Source: Nocardioides sp.
GTDB taxonomy: Bacteria; Actinomycetota; Actinomycetes; Propionibacteriales; Nocardioidaceae
NCBI GenBank assembly: GCA_025964985.1
Contig: JAOPXU010000347.1
Span: 1 to 47,631 of the forward strand
Direction of reading: 5' to 3'
Length of the DNA: 47,631 nt
Shown: positions 37,967 to 46,686 of the stretch, one piece after another
Layout of the letters: the number at the start of each line of letters is the position of its first letter
How positions within the stretch are numbered: the first letter of the stretch is position 1
Notes under the pieces: generated by a model
Databases searched by the model: none
The model's input: only the letters and a program-made list of their open reading frames with translations
What the model was told of the DNA's origin: nothing
Position numbers and translations under genes: made by a program

Positions 37967-39084
37967 GCGCGTGCCTCCACGGCCGCTGCGTAGACGCGAT
38001 CGTGCAGGGCGGCCACCTGCGTGCGCTGACGACGACGCTCGGCCACCGTCGCACCGAACGCGGGTCGCTCCGCGTGGGCCCGGCGTACGGCGTCGGCGAG
38101 GGTGGCCGCGTCGAAGCGGTCCTCGTCGTGGGTGTAGGTCAGCACCGGGCCCTGCTCGGCGAAGTGGCCGCAGGTCGGTGCGATGACCGTGGTGTCCAGG
38201 TCGCGGCAGGCCTCGAGCCAGCCGGAGTGGGTACCGAAGCGGTAGGGCAGCACCGACACGTCGAGGCTGCCGAGGTAGTCGAAGAGACCGACGTCGCTGA
38301 GGTAGTCGTGGACCACCAGCTCGATCCGACCGGCGTGGGCCAGGTCCTGCACGAGGCGGGCCAGGTCGGCGTCGAAGCGGGGACCACCGGCCTCGAGGAC
38401 GTCGCGGTGGGCGTTGACCTGCAGCACGGCGTCGGGCAGGTCGGCGACCGCGTCGACGAGGGCCGGGAGCACGTCGTGCGGGGCCATCGAGGCCCGCAGG
38501 CTCTTGAGGTGCAGGCCGACACGGAACGGGTGCTCGCCGTGCGCCCGGCTGCGCACCTCGCGCGAGGCGCGGGCACCGCGCATCACCGGGAACGGGACGA
38601 CGTGCGGGTGCGGGACGACGGTGGCCTCACGGCCCCAGCGGCGCCGGATCTCCTCGGCGGCACCCGGGGTGAGGGTGACCAGCGCGTCGGCGGCCGGCAC
38701 CAGCACGTCGAGCTGCGCGTCGTGCTCGGCGCGGTCGAGGTGGTGGGGGTTGCGCAGGTCGTGGACGGTCTGCACGAAGGGGGTGCCGCTGTCGCGCAGG
38801 GCGGCGACGACGCGCTCGAGGTCGGCGGGGCTCCAGGCGTCGAAGCCGAAGTGGAGGTGGAAGACGTCGACCTGGTCGCGGTGCTGCTCGATCCAGCGGG
38901 GGTCGAGCATGGCCGGCGGCCACCACTGCGCGGCCGCGGGACGGCGTACGCCGAGGGGCGGCGGGTCGGGCAGTCGGACGGGACCGCCACCTTGCTCGGG
39001 GGCCAAGTGGCGCACGTAGACGTGGCCGGCGGGCACCGACGCCACCGTCAGTGCGCGCGGTGGCGCGGTGGGGGCGAGGGTCAC
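37963..39084 (-). CDS. GT-B-like glycosyltransferase
   Basis: VDVFHLHFGFDAWSPADLERVVAAL, TPFVQTVHDLRNPHH, TLTPGAAEEIRRRWG. Confidence 0.8.
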   Translation of the reverse strand: MTLAPTAPPRALTVASVPAGHVYVRHLAPEQGGGPVRLPDPPPLGVRRPAAAQWWPPAMLDPRWIEQHRDQVDVFHLHFGFDAWSPADLERVVAALRDSGTPFVQTVHDLRNPHHLDRAEHDAQLDVLVPAADALVTLTPGAAEEIRRRWGREATVVPHPHVVPFPVMRGARASREVRSRAHGEHPFRVGLHLKSLRASMAPHDVLPALVDAVADLPDAVLQVNAHRDVLEAGGPRFDADLARLVQDLAHAGRIELVVHDYLSDVGLFDYLGSLDVSVLPYRFGTHSGWLEACRDLDTTVIAPTCGHFAEQGPVLTYTHDEDRFDAATLADAVRRAHAERPAFGATVAERRRQRTQVAALHDRVYAAAVEARA

Positions 39085-39153
39085 CGGGTCGGGTACCCAG
39101 GACTGGGGAAGCGCATCGTCACCTGATCGGGTGATCGTGCGGGCGCCTGCGGC

Positions 39154-39426
39154 TCAGTGCTCACGCAGTGCCTCGAGGAGCTCGCCCTTGCGCATCGTCG
39201 ACCGGCCGTCGATGCCGATCTCGGCGGCGCGCCTGCGCAGGTCGTCGACCGTCCACTCGTCGTAGGACGGCGACGAGCCACCGCGCTGCCCGACGGCCTT
39301 CGCGCCGTCGCGGGCGGAGGCGTTGGCGATGCGCGCCGACTTCTCCTTGCTGTTGCCCTCGCGACGCAGGGCCTCGTACTTCTCGGGGTCCTTGACGCTG
39401 GGCCCGGGCTTGTCGGCTGCCGGCAC
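39154..39426 (-). CDS. small Rho-termination-factor-N/SAP-like domain protein
   Basis: SPSYDEWTVDDLRRRAAEIGIDGRSTMRKGELLEALREH; GTG start inferred. Confidence 0.75.
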   Translation of the reverse strand: MPAADKPGPSVKDPEKYEALRREGNSKEKSARIANASARDGAKAVGQRGGSSPSYDEWTVDDLRRRAAEIGIDGRSTMRKGELLEALREH

Positions 39427-39592
39427 GGTGCTCTCCTCTCGAGGGGGCTGGGGGTGTTCCTCATGCTCGTGCCGGACGACCAGGGCCACCACACGCGAGG
39501 GGGTGAGGGAGGGGGTGAAGCGAGGGGTGAGGGCGAGGGGCTGCGGGTACCGGTGCGCTCACCCGCCAGTCCCACACCAGCAGGAGGAACCC

Positions 39593-39787
39593 ATGCCACA
39601 CGAGCACGCGGCCGAGGCGTCGAGGCTCCAGGCCCCCGGCGTACCCGCGGAGGAGGGCGTCGACATGGCCGACGCCGCGAAGGAGGCGTCCGTGGCACCG
39701 GAGGAGAAGAAGAACCGCACCGACGGGGCCGACGGCACCGGCATCGCCGAGTCGGACCGCTTCCACGACACACCGGAGGACGGCTGA
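39593..39787 (+). CDS. small hydrophilic hypothetical protein
   Basis: ATG preceded by AGGAGGAAC; 64-aa charged/low-complexity protein. Confidence 0.6.
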   Translation: MPHEHAAEASRLQAPGVPAEEGVDMADAAKEASVAPEEKKNRTDGADGTGIAESDRFHDTPEDG

Positions 39788-39796
39788 GCCTGGACG

Positions 39797-39833
39797 CACC
39801 GGAGCCCCCGTCGTGTCGACGGGGGCTCCGGTG
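39797..39833. terminator. bidirectional hairpin between convergent genes
   Basis: CACCGGAGCCCCCGTCG-TGT-CGACGGGGGCTCCGGTG, 17-bp perfect stem. Confidence 0.85.
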
Positions 39834-39860
39834 CTCGAGCGGTGGTGCGGGGTCGAGACG

Positions 39861-40436
39861 TCAGCTGGTGGTCTCGGACTTCACATTCTGGGCCGAGGAC
39901 TGTCCCTCGTCCTTGACGTGCGCCGCGGCCTCCTGGCCGGTCTGCTTGACCTGCTGAGCGGACTCGGTGGCGCTGTCCTTGAGGCTCTGACCGACGTCGG
40001 TCGCGGCCTGCTTGGCGTCGGCCATGAGCGGCTGCGCCTGCTCCTGGACGGTCTCCTTGACCTGGACGGCGGCCTTCTGCTCGGCGCGGGTCGAGGGGAT
40101 CATCGCGGAGATGACCATGCCGAGGCCGAACGCCGCGACGCCAGCCGCGAGCGGGGCGCCCTGGTACTGCTGCTGAGCGGTGTCGGCTGCGTCGGACGCG
40201 GTGCCGCTGACCTTGTCGGTCAGCCCGGCACCGGTGCCCGAGGCCTTGTCGCCAGCGTGACGAGCGGTGCCGAGCGCCTTCTCACGCACGCCGAGCACCT
40301 TGGACCGGGTGGCCTGCTTCTTGCGGTCCACGATGGCCGCGGGGCTCACCTTGTCCTGCAGCTCGTCGAGGTGGGCCCCCAGACGGTTGCGGGACTCCTC
40401 GATGTCGTGGGTCAGCTCCTCTGTGCTTTCGCCCAT
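39861..40436 (-). CDS. DUF3618-like protein with one TM segment and amphipathic repeats
   Basis: STEELTHDIEESRNRLGAHLDELQDKVSP; long A/K/Q/D-rich helical tail. Confidence 0.75.
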   Translation of the reverse strand: MGESTEELTHDIEESRNRLGAHLDELQDKVSPAAIVDRKKQATRSKVLGVREKALGTARHAGDKASGTGAGLTDKVSGTASDAADTAQQQYQGAPLAAGVAAFGLGMVISAMIPSTRAEQKAAVQVKETVQEQAQPLMADAKQAATDVGQSLKDSATESAQQVKQTGQEAAAHVKDEGQSSAQNVKSETTS

Positions 40437-40879
40437 TGCGCATCCTCCTTCAGGGTCTGCTGCGTCTGAGGCAGCTGCGGGTTGGCCTTCTTCAGGTTCT
40501 TGCGACCGATCGACGCGAGCACGGCGGCGGCCACGCCCCAGAGCGCCGCCACGATGAAGGCAGCGAGCTCGAGGATGATGATGTTGTCGAGCAGCCACAT
40601 GAGGGCGATCGACAGGAACAGGATCAGCATGAAGGCGGAGAATCCCGCCGCGGCGAGCATGCCGGCACCCTTGCCGGCCTTGGTCGCCTCCTGCTTGAGC
40701 TCGGTCTTGGCGAGCTGCACCTCGGCGCGGAACAGGTCGCTCAGGTCCGAGGTGACCTCGCCGACGATCTCGCCGAGGCTGCGGGTCTCACCGGGACCGG
40801 CGTGGCTGCTGCCGGTCTGGGTGCCGCCGACAGCGTGCGAGCCGCCGGCCGTCCCGACGTTCGGGTCGATGCCGCTCAC
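40412..40879 (-). CDS. phage-holin-family/DUF1469-like membrane protein
   Basis: RSLGEIVGEVTSDLSDLFRAEVQLAKTELKQEATKAGKGAGMLAAAGFSAFMLILFLSIALMWLLD. Confidence 0.8.
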   Translation of the reverse strand: MSGIDPNVGTAGGSHAVGGTQTGSSHAGPGETRSLGEIVGEVTSDLSDLFRAEVQLAKTELKQEATKAGKGAGMLAAAGFSAFMLILFLSIALMWLLDNIIILELAAFIVAALWGVAAAVLASIGRKNLKKANPQLPQTQQTLKEDAQWAKAQRS

Positions 40880-41670
40880 GAGCCGGCTCCGGAGTACGGG
40901 CCTCCGGGCTGGGCCGGCGGGGTCTCAGGAGCGAGCGGGTCGAACGCCTGCGTCGGCGTCGGGTCGTACGTCGGGGTGCCCGGGGGCGACGACGGGGGCG
41001 GCGAGCTCGGGAAGCCCGACAGCGGGTCGCCCTCGGCCGTGCCGACGTTGCGTCCGGCCGACGTGCCCGGGGTGACCGGCGTGGCGAGGCCCGGGGTGCT
41101 GTAGCTCGGCGTGTCGCCGTAGGTCTCGCCGTAGGTCGGGGTGCCGGTGCCAGCGAAGCCGGACGTGGTCGGCTGGCTGGGCTGGCTGCTGGAGCCCGGG
41201 CCGCTCGGGGCGTCCTTGACGCCGCGGGCCACTCGACCGGCGACGACGCCGGCCACGAGTGCGCCGGCCAGGAACACGCCGGGACGACGCCGAGCGAAGT
41301 CGCGCACGTCCTCGAGCAGCTCGGTGGGCTCACGGCCGTCGAGGTACGACGTCAGCGAGCGGGCGTGCTGGGCGACCTCGCGGGCGACGTCGGAGGCCAG
41401 GCCTCCACTGCTGTTCTGGGCCATCTGGTCCAGGTCGTCGCCGAGGGTGCCGAGGGTGCTCACGAGCTTGTCGCGCTGCTGGCGCGACTGGTCGGAGACC
41501 TGCTCGGTCACCTGCGTGCGGGCCTCGCCGGCCAGCGACTTGGCCTGGTCCTTCGCTTCGCTCGCGACCTTGGCGGCCTCGCCCTGCGCGACGCCGGCCA
41601 CGTGCTTGCCCTCGTCGGCCGCGGTGGACGCGGCCGCTTGTGCCTTCTCCGTGGTGGGAGTGTCGGTCAT
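40876..41670 (-). CDS. hypothetical protein with LEA/apolipoprotein-like amphipathic helix region, TM-like segment and disordered tail
   Basis: AASTAADEGKHVAGVAQGEAAKVASEAKDQAKSLAGEARTQVTEQV...; P/S/T/G-rich C-terminus; 4-bp overlap with downstream gene. Confidence 0.7.
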   Translation of the reverse strand: MTDTPTTEKAQAAASTAADEGKHVAGVAQGEAAKVASEAKDQAKSLAGEARTQVTEQVSDQSRQQRDKLVSTLGTLGDDLDQMAQNSSGGLASDVAREVAQHARSLTSYLDGREPTELLEDVRDFARRRPGVFLAGALVAGVVAGRVARGVKDAPSGPGSSSQPSQPTTSGFAGTGTPTYGETYGDTPSYSTPGLATPVTPGTSAGRNVGTAEGDPLSGFPSSPPPSSPPGTPTYDPTPTQAFDPLAPETPPAQPGGPYSGAGS

Positions 41671-41722
41671 GGTGCCTCCTCTAGGTGTGGTGTGCCGGTG
41701 CCCGCGTCTCCGGCGATGACAC

Positions 41723-43327
41723 TCACCTGCGAAGGTGAGTCCGGTGGTGCAGCAGCGCGGCGCGGGCCGCGTTGTGGCCGGGGGCGCCGTGCACGCCGCC
41801 TCCGGGGTGGGCCGAGGCCGAGCCGAGGTAGAGACCGCGCACGCCCGTCTCGGGCCGGCCGAGCAGCGCCGGGACCGGCCGCAGCACGAGCTCCTGGTGG
41901 AGCTGCGCCGTACCTCCGTTGAGGGAACCGCCCACCAGGTTGGCGTTGCGCCGCTCGAGCTCGCGCGGTCCGAGGACGCGTCGCGAGATGATCCGCGAGC
42001 CGAAGCCGGGGGCCAGTCGCTCGATGCGCGCCTGGATGCGGTCGCCGAAGCGCTCGCAGTCGTCGCGGTCCCAGACGCCGCGGATGGTGCCGTCGCCGCC
42101 GTCGGTGACGGGGGCGTCGTCCTGGGGGACGTGGGTGTAGGCCCAGAACGACTCGGTGCCCGCCGGCGAGCGGCTGGGGTCGCTGGTCGTCATCTGGCCG
42201 GTGAGCAGGAACGGGTCGGCCGGGATGGTGTGGGCCGCGACCTGGGCCAGCGCCATCGCCATCTGGTCGACGGAGTCGGCGACGTGCACGGTGCCGGCGG
42301 CGTACGGCGGGGGCGAGGCCCACGGGACGGGGCCGTCGAGCGCCCAGTCGACCTTGACCGTGCCGGGGTCGAGCTCGAACGACTTCATGCCGCGGCGCAC
42401 GCGGGCCGGCACGTGCTCGTCGTCGAGCAGCCCGGTCCAGGACCCGCCGCCGCCGAAGAGGTGCAGCGCGGAGACGTCGGCAACGACCGCGCGCCGGGCG
42501 TCGTGGCGCTCGCCGTGCTCGGTCTCGACCGCGACGGCGCGACCGCCCTCGACCACGACCCGCGTGGCCTTGGTGGAGGTGCGCACCTCGCCGCCGACCG
42601 ACTCGAGCCGGCGGCGCAGGGCGCCGGCGAGCTGGCCGGCGCCGCCACGCGGCACCGGGAAGCCGACGGTCTGCCCGAGCATCGTCAGCAGCAGGCCGAA
42701 GACGCCGGAGCCCGGGGTGCCGATCGGGATGTCGGCGTGCCCGGCGTTGCCGCTGATGAGCAGGCCCGCGGCGTCGCCGCCGAAGCGGTGCCGCCCGATG
42801 GCCGAGGCCGGGGTGAGCAGGGTGCGCACGAGGTCGAGACCGCCGGCGGCGCGCAGCGCGGCGAGGACCCGCACGCCGGCGCGCACCGGCGGGAACGGTC
42901 CGGTGAGGCCGTCGACCAGCGGGCCGCCGATGCGGTCCCACATGGCGCACAGCTCGAGCCAGGCGGCGCCGTCGCCGGCGTGCTGGTCCTCCATCAGCCC
43001 GGCGGTGACGTGGCGGTCGCGGTGCAGGACCGCCCAGCGCCCGTCGGGCAGCGGGTGGCCGAGCACGGCCGGTGCGTGGCACCACTCGAGCCCGTGGTCC
43101 TCGAGCCGCAGCGGCGCGAGACCGGCCGAGAGGGGCGCGAGCGGGTAGAAGGCGCTGAAGGTGTCGTGGACGAAGTCCGGGTGGAGCTCGCTGTCGCTGC
43201 GCACGCCGCCGCCGACCTCGTCCTGGGCCTCGACGACCAAGACCGACCAGCCGGCGTCGGCCAGGTGGTTGGCCGCGACCAGCCCGTTGGGGCCGGCCCC
43301 GACGACGACGGCGTCGTGGGTGGTCAC
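41723..43327 (-). CDS. NAD(P)/FAD-dependent oxidoreductase (phytoene desaturase/CrtI-like)
   Basis: AVVVGAGPNGLVAANHLADAGWSVLVVEAQDEVGGGVRSD; C-terminal LYLGSASAHPGGGVHGAPGHNAARAAL. Confidence 0.9.
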   Translation of the reverse strand: MTTHDAVVVGAGPNGLVAANHLADAGWSVLVVEAQDEVGGGVRSDSELHPDFVHDTFSAFYPLAPLSAGLAPLRLEDHGLEWCHAPAVLGHPLPDGRWAVLHRDRHVTAGLMEDQHAGDGAAWLELCAMWDRIGGPLVDGLTGPFPPVRAGVRVLAALRAAGGLDLVRTLLTPASAIGRHRFGGDAAGLLISGNAGHADIPIGTPGSGVFGLLLTMLGQTVGFPVPRGGAGQLAGALRRRLESVGGEVRTSTKATRVVVEGGRAVAVETEHGERHDARRAVVADVSALHLFGGGGSWTGLLDDEHVPARVRRGMKSFELDPGTVKVDWALDGPVPWASPPPYAAGTVHVADSVDQMAMALAQVAAHTIPADPFLLTGQMTTSDPSRSPAGTESFWAYTHVPQDDAPVTDGGDGTIRGVWDRDDCERFGDRIQARIERLAPGFGSRIISRRVLGPRELERRNANLVGGSLNGGTAQLHQELVLRPVPALLGRPETGVRGLYLGSASAHPGGGVHGAPGHNAARAALLHHRTHLRR

Positions 43328-43779
43328 CGGAGCGAGTCGGCCCGGTTCTCGGCGATGAACGCGAGACGCTGCAGGGTCTCCACGTTGCGCACGCCGATCT
43401 GGAGGTCGCGCAGCGGCTTGGGCATCAGCTTGCCGGGCCCGGCGACGGCGTCCTCGGTGATCGTGACCTGGCAGCCCTCGGCGTGCGCCTCGATACGCAG
43501 GTCGACGTTGGCCTCGCCGACCGGCCAGCCGCGGGCACGCAGCAGCAGGTGGGACGGCGCGGTGGCCTCGAGGACCTCGGTGTTGTCGTCGATGAGGGCC
43601 GGCCAGACGCCGACCGAGTGGTGCAACTTGCTGCCGACCACCGGCCAGGCGTCGTCGACCTCGCGCATGCGGGAGGCGCCGACCACCCAGACCGGGTAGA
43701 GCCAGCCGTCGGACAGCACGTCCCAGACCTGCTGCGGGGTGGCTCGGACGACACGACGTCTAGTGCTCATGTCTCCCAA
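43324..43779 (-). CDS. SRPBCC family protein
   Basis: TRRRVVRATPQQVWDVLSDGWLYPVWVVGASRMREVD; 4-bp overlap with downstream FAD oxidoreductase. Confidence 0.85.
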   Translation of the reverse strand: MGDMSTRRRVVRATPQQVWDVLSDGWLYPVWVVGASRMREVDDAWPVVGSKLHHSVGVWPALIDDNTEVLEATAPSHLLLRARGWPVGEANVDLRIEAHAEGCQVTITEDAVAGPGKLMPKPLRDLQIGVRNVETLQRLAFIAENRADSLR

Positions 43780-43857
43780 CCCTCCAACGACCCGGCGGCG
43801 GCAGCCTCACCTCAGGAGGGGAACCGTGCCCCGCGGTCCGCTGGGTACCCAGGACGC

Positions 43858-44235
43858 ATGAGTGTCTGGGGAACGGGTCCGTTCGACAACGACGACGCCG
43901 CCGCGTGGAGCGACGACCTCGACGACCTCGACGGGGCCACCGAGGCCGCGGCGTTCGCCGAGCGGACGCTGCGCTCCGGCGACGAGCCGGGACGCGTGGT
44001 CGCCGCGGCGGCGTGGCTGGCCTCCGGGGTGCCCGGCGTGCCCGACCCGGTCGACGGACCGACCACCCCGCCGCCGACCCCCGACGCCGACCTGGCCGAC
44101 GCCGCGGCCGGTGCCCTCGGCACGGTGCTGGCCGACGACGAGTGGGCCCACCAGTGGTCCGACCCCGCGGAGCGCGAGGCCGTGCGCGCCTACGTGCGCA
44201 GCCTCATCGAGACGTGGGAGGTCACCATCGGATGA
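43858..44235 (+). CDS. DUF4259-like protein
   Basis: MSVWGTGPFDNDDAAAWSDDL signature. Confidence 0.85.
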   Translation: MSVWGTGPFDNDDAAAWSDDLDDLDGATEAAAFAERTLRSGDEPGRVVAAAAWLASGVPGVPDPVDGPTTPPPTPDADLADAAAGALGTVLADDEWAHQWSDPAEREAVRAYVRSLIETWEVTIG

Positions 44236-44269
44236 CGGCTCCCGCTGCGCACCTGGTAGTCACGTCCCT

Positions 44270-46105
44270 GTGACCGAGCCCTCCGACCTCCCCGTGGACC
44301 CCGTGGACCCCGTCGACCCCGTGGACCCCGTCGACCCCGTCCAGCGCGAGTGGGTCGACGCCGACGACCAGCCCCACCGCGCCCCCGACGCCACCGTGCG
44401 GCAGGTGCTCGCCGTGATGGGCGAGCCGCCCGCCGACCTCGAGAGCACTGCTCCGGTCGTGACGCGGCGCGGCCGCGCGACCGGCCTGCGCGGCGACGTA
44501 CGGCTGGAGGAGGGTGGGACCGCCCGGCTCGACGACGTCGTGCCCGACGACCTGCCGTTCGGCTACCACGTGCTCGTCGACGACGCCGGGTCCGAGCGGC
44601 GCCTGGTCGTCTCCCCCGGCCGGTGCTACGTGCCGCCGGTGCAGAGCTGGGGCTGGGCCGTGCAGCTCTACGCCGCCCGCTCGACGGGCAGCGCCGGCGT
44701 CGGTGACCTCGGCGACCTGCGCACCCTGCGCGAGTGGACCGAGCGGCTCGGCGGCGGGTTCCTCGTCGTCAACCCGCTGCACGCGGTCGCGCCCGTGCTG
44801 CCGCTGGAGACCAGCCCCTACCTCCCCGCGACGCGCCGCTTCCGCAACCCCGTCTACCTCCACGTCGACGAGGCACCGGCCCAGCCCGTCGAGGGCATCG
44901 ACCGCGACGCGGCCTGGACCCACAAGCTCGACGTCCTGCGCCGCCGCTTCGACGCGCGCACCGACGACGCCGGGTTCGACGCCTGGCGCTCCGAGCAGGG
45001 CACCCCGCTCGAGCACTTCGCCACGTGGTCGGTGCTGGCCGCCGAGCACGGCGGCGACTGGCACGCGTGGCCCGAGGAGCTGCACGACCCCGACGGCGAC
45101 GCCGTGCGCCGCCTGGTCGAGGAGCGCGGCGCCGAGGTCACCTTCCACGCCTGGCTGCAGTGGCTGCTGTCCGAGCAGCTGCGTGAGGCCACCGGCGACC
45201 TCACCGTCATCCAGGACCTGCCCATCGGCGTCTCCGGTGGCGGCGCCGACGCGTGGGCCTGGCAGGGCGTCATGGCCGACGGCATCACCGTCGGCGCACC
45301 GCCCGACGCGCTCAACACCGTCGGGCAGGACTGGGGCTCCCCGCCGTTCGTCCCGTGGCGGCTGCGCGCGGCCGACTACGAGCCGTTCATCCAGTCCGTG
45401 CGCGCCACCATCGCCGGCGCCGGCGGGCTGCGCATCGACCACGTCATGGGCCTCTTCCGCCTCTGGTGGATCCCGGACGGCTCCGGCCCGCAGGACGGCT
45501 GCTACGTCCGCTACGCCGCCGACGACCTGCTCGACATCGTCTGCCTGGAGTCGCACCGCGCCCAGGCCGTCGTCGTCGGCGAGGACCTCGGCACCGTCGA
45601 GGAGCACGTGCCCGAGGAGCTCGCCTCGCGCGGCATCCTGAGCTACCGCGTGCTCTGGTTCGAGGACGACGACCCCACCGAGTGGTCCGCGGGCTCGCTG
45701 GCCACCGTCACCACCCACGACCTGCCCACCGTCGCCGGCCTGTGGACCGGCTCCGACGTCGACGACCAGCTCGAGGCCTCCGACATGGCCGAGGACGACG
45801 TGCGGTCGGGACGCGAGGAGCTGCTCGAGCGCCTGCGCCGCGACGGGCTCGCCGACGACGCCACCCCGCAGGACGCCGTCGCCGCGGCGTACGCGCAGCT
45901 CGGCCGGGCGCCGTCGCTGCTGCTGTCGTTCTCCCTCGAGGACGCCGTCGCCGAGGAGCGCCGTCCCAACGTCCCCGGCACCACCGAGCGCGACAACTGG
46001 CGCGTCCCGCTGAGTGTCCCCGTCGACGAGCTCGACGGGCACCCGGGTCCGGAGGCGCTGCTGCGGGCGGCCGGGGTGCTGCGGGATTCACCGGCCGGCC
46101 GGTGA
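44270..46105 (+). CDS. malQ: 4-alpha-glucanotransferase
   Basis: GH77 signatures SWGWAVQLYAARSTGSAGVGDLGDLR, GVMADGITVGAPPDALNTVGQDWGSPPF, LRIDHVMGLFRLWWIP, VVGEDLGTV; GTG start. Confidence 0.92.
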   Translation: MTEPSDLPVDPVDPVDPVDPVDPVQREWVDADDQPHRAPDATVRQVLAVMGEPPADLESTAPVVTRRGRATGLRGDVRLEEGGTARLDDVVPDDLPFGYHVLVDDAGSERRLVVSPGRCYVPPVQSWGWAVQLYAARSTGSAGVGDLGDLRTLREWTERLGGGFLVVNPLHAVAPVLPLETSPYLPATRRFRNPVYLHVDEAPAQPVEGIDRDAAWTHKLDVLRRRFDARTDDAGFDAWRSEQGTPLEHFATWSVLAAEHGGDWHAWPEELHDPDGDAVRRLVEERGAEVTFHAWLQWLLSEQLREATGDLTVIQDLPIGVSGGGADAWAWQGVMADGITVGAPPDALNTVGQDWGSPPFVPWRLRAADYEPFIQSVRATIAGAGGLRIDHVMGLFRLWWIPDGSGPQDGCYVRYAADDLLDIVCLESHRAQAVVVGEDLGTVEEHVPEELASRGILSYRVLWFEDDDPTEWSAGSLATVTTHDLPTVAGLWTGSDVDDQLEASDMAEDDVRSGREELLERLRRDGLADDATPQDAVAAAYAQLGRAPSLLLSFSLEDAVAEERRPNVPGTTERDNWRVPLSVPVDELDGHPGPEALLRAAGVLRDSPAGR

Positions 46106-46110
46106 ATCCC
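46083..46110. terminator. 28-bp perfect palindrome containing the malQ stop codon
   Basis: GGGATTCACCGGCC|GGCCGGTGAATCCC. Confidence 0.7.
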
Positions 46111-46116
46111 TCACTC

Positions 46117-46158
46117 GGCCGATGAAGCTTCGTCGTCCAAGTACGGGCTTCATCGGCC
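46117..46158. terminator. second inverted repeat between convergent genes
   Basis: GGCCGATGAAGC (46117-46128) ... GCTTCATCGGCC (46147-46158), 12-bp perfect stem. Confidence 0.7.
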
Positions 46159-46173
46159 CAGCACCAGCGCGAC

Positions 46174-46605
46174 TCAGAGCCCCAGCCGGTCGCGCACGAC
46201 GTCCACGAGGCCCAAGTGGGTCACTGCCCAGACCGCGACGCCGGCGAGCAACAGCCCGCCGATCGTGACGACGGCCGAGCTCACGGGGTGCTGGCGGGCG
46301 TGGGCCCAGGCCTCGCGGGCCTTGCGCTTGAAGGTGTCGAAGAAGCGCTGAGCCCAGGCGAACTCGGTCGACCAGATCCACAGCCCGAGCAGGACCGGCG
46401 GGATGGTGAGCGGGCCGGGCAGCACGGCCAGCGCGACGCGGGCCGCGACGCAGAGCAGGCCGGCGACGAAGACGCCGATGCGCCACACCTGGGCCAGGCC
46501 CGGGCTCGAGCGCATCCGGTGGCGGAACCCGCCGTGCGGGACGTCGACGGAGCGTCCGAGGCCGTCGGTGCAGTCGGGGCAGGACTCGACGGTCGAGGTG
46601 GTCAT
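46174..46605 (-). CDS. TIGR02611-like/PGPGW-type small membrane protein
   Basis: VWRIGVFVAGLLCVAARVALAVLPGPLTIPPVLLGLWIWSTEFAWAQRFFDTFKRKAREAW. Confidence 0.75.
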   Translation of the reverse strand: MTTSTVESCPDCTDGLGRSVDVPHGGFRHRMRSSPGLAQVWRIGVFVAGLLCVAARVALAVLPGPLTIPPVLLGLWIWSTEFAWAQRFFDTFKRKAREAWAHARQHPVSSAVVTIGGLLLAGVAVWAVTHLGLVDVVRDRLGL

Positions 46606-46686
46606 CCGCACCGGTACCCGCGGCCGGCGCAGTCCTTCCCCCTTGAGGTCGGTGTCGCGATACCGGCTCCTTGTGACGCTGGGGCC

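Noticed and set aside
41735-43699. 654-aa plus-strand ORF opposite the CrtI-like gene
   Set aside because: Shadow ORF; the minus-strand frame has the FAD-binding motif and family signature.
31100-46620. Recurring GGGTAC near several gene starts (about 31100, 33186, 39546, 43845, 46615) as a SigB/SigF-like -10 regulon
   Set aside because: No consistent GTTT-like -35 at the right distance was found; GGGTAC is likely by chance in this GC-rich context. A motif scan of all upstream regions would be needed.
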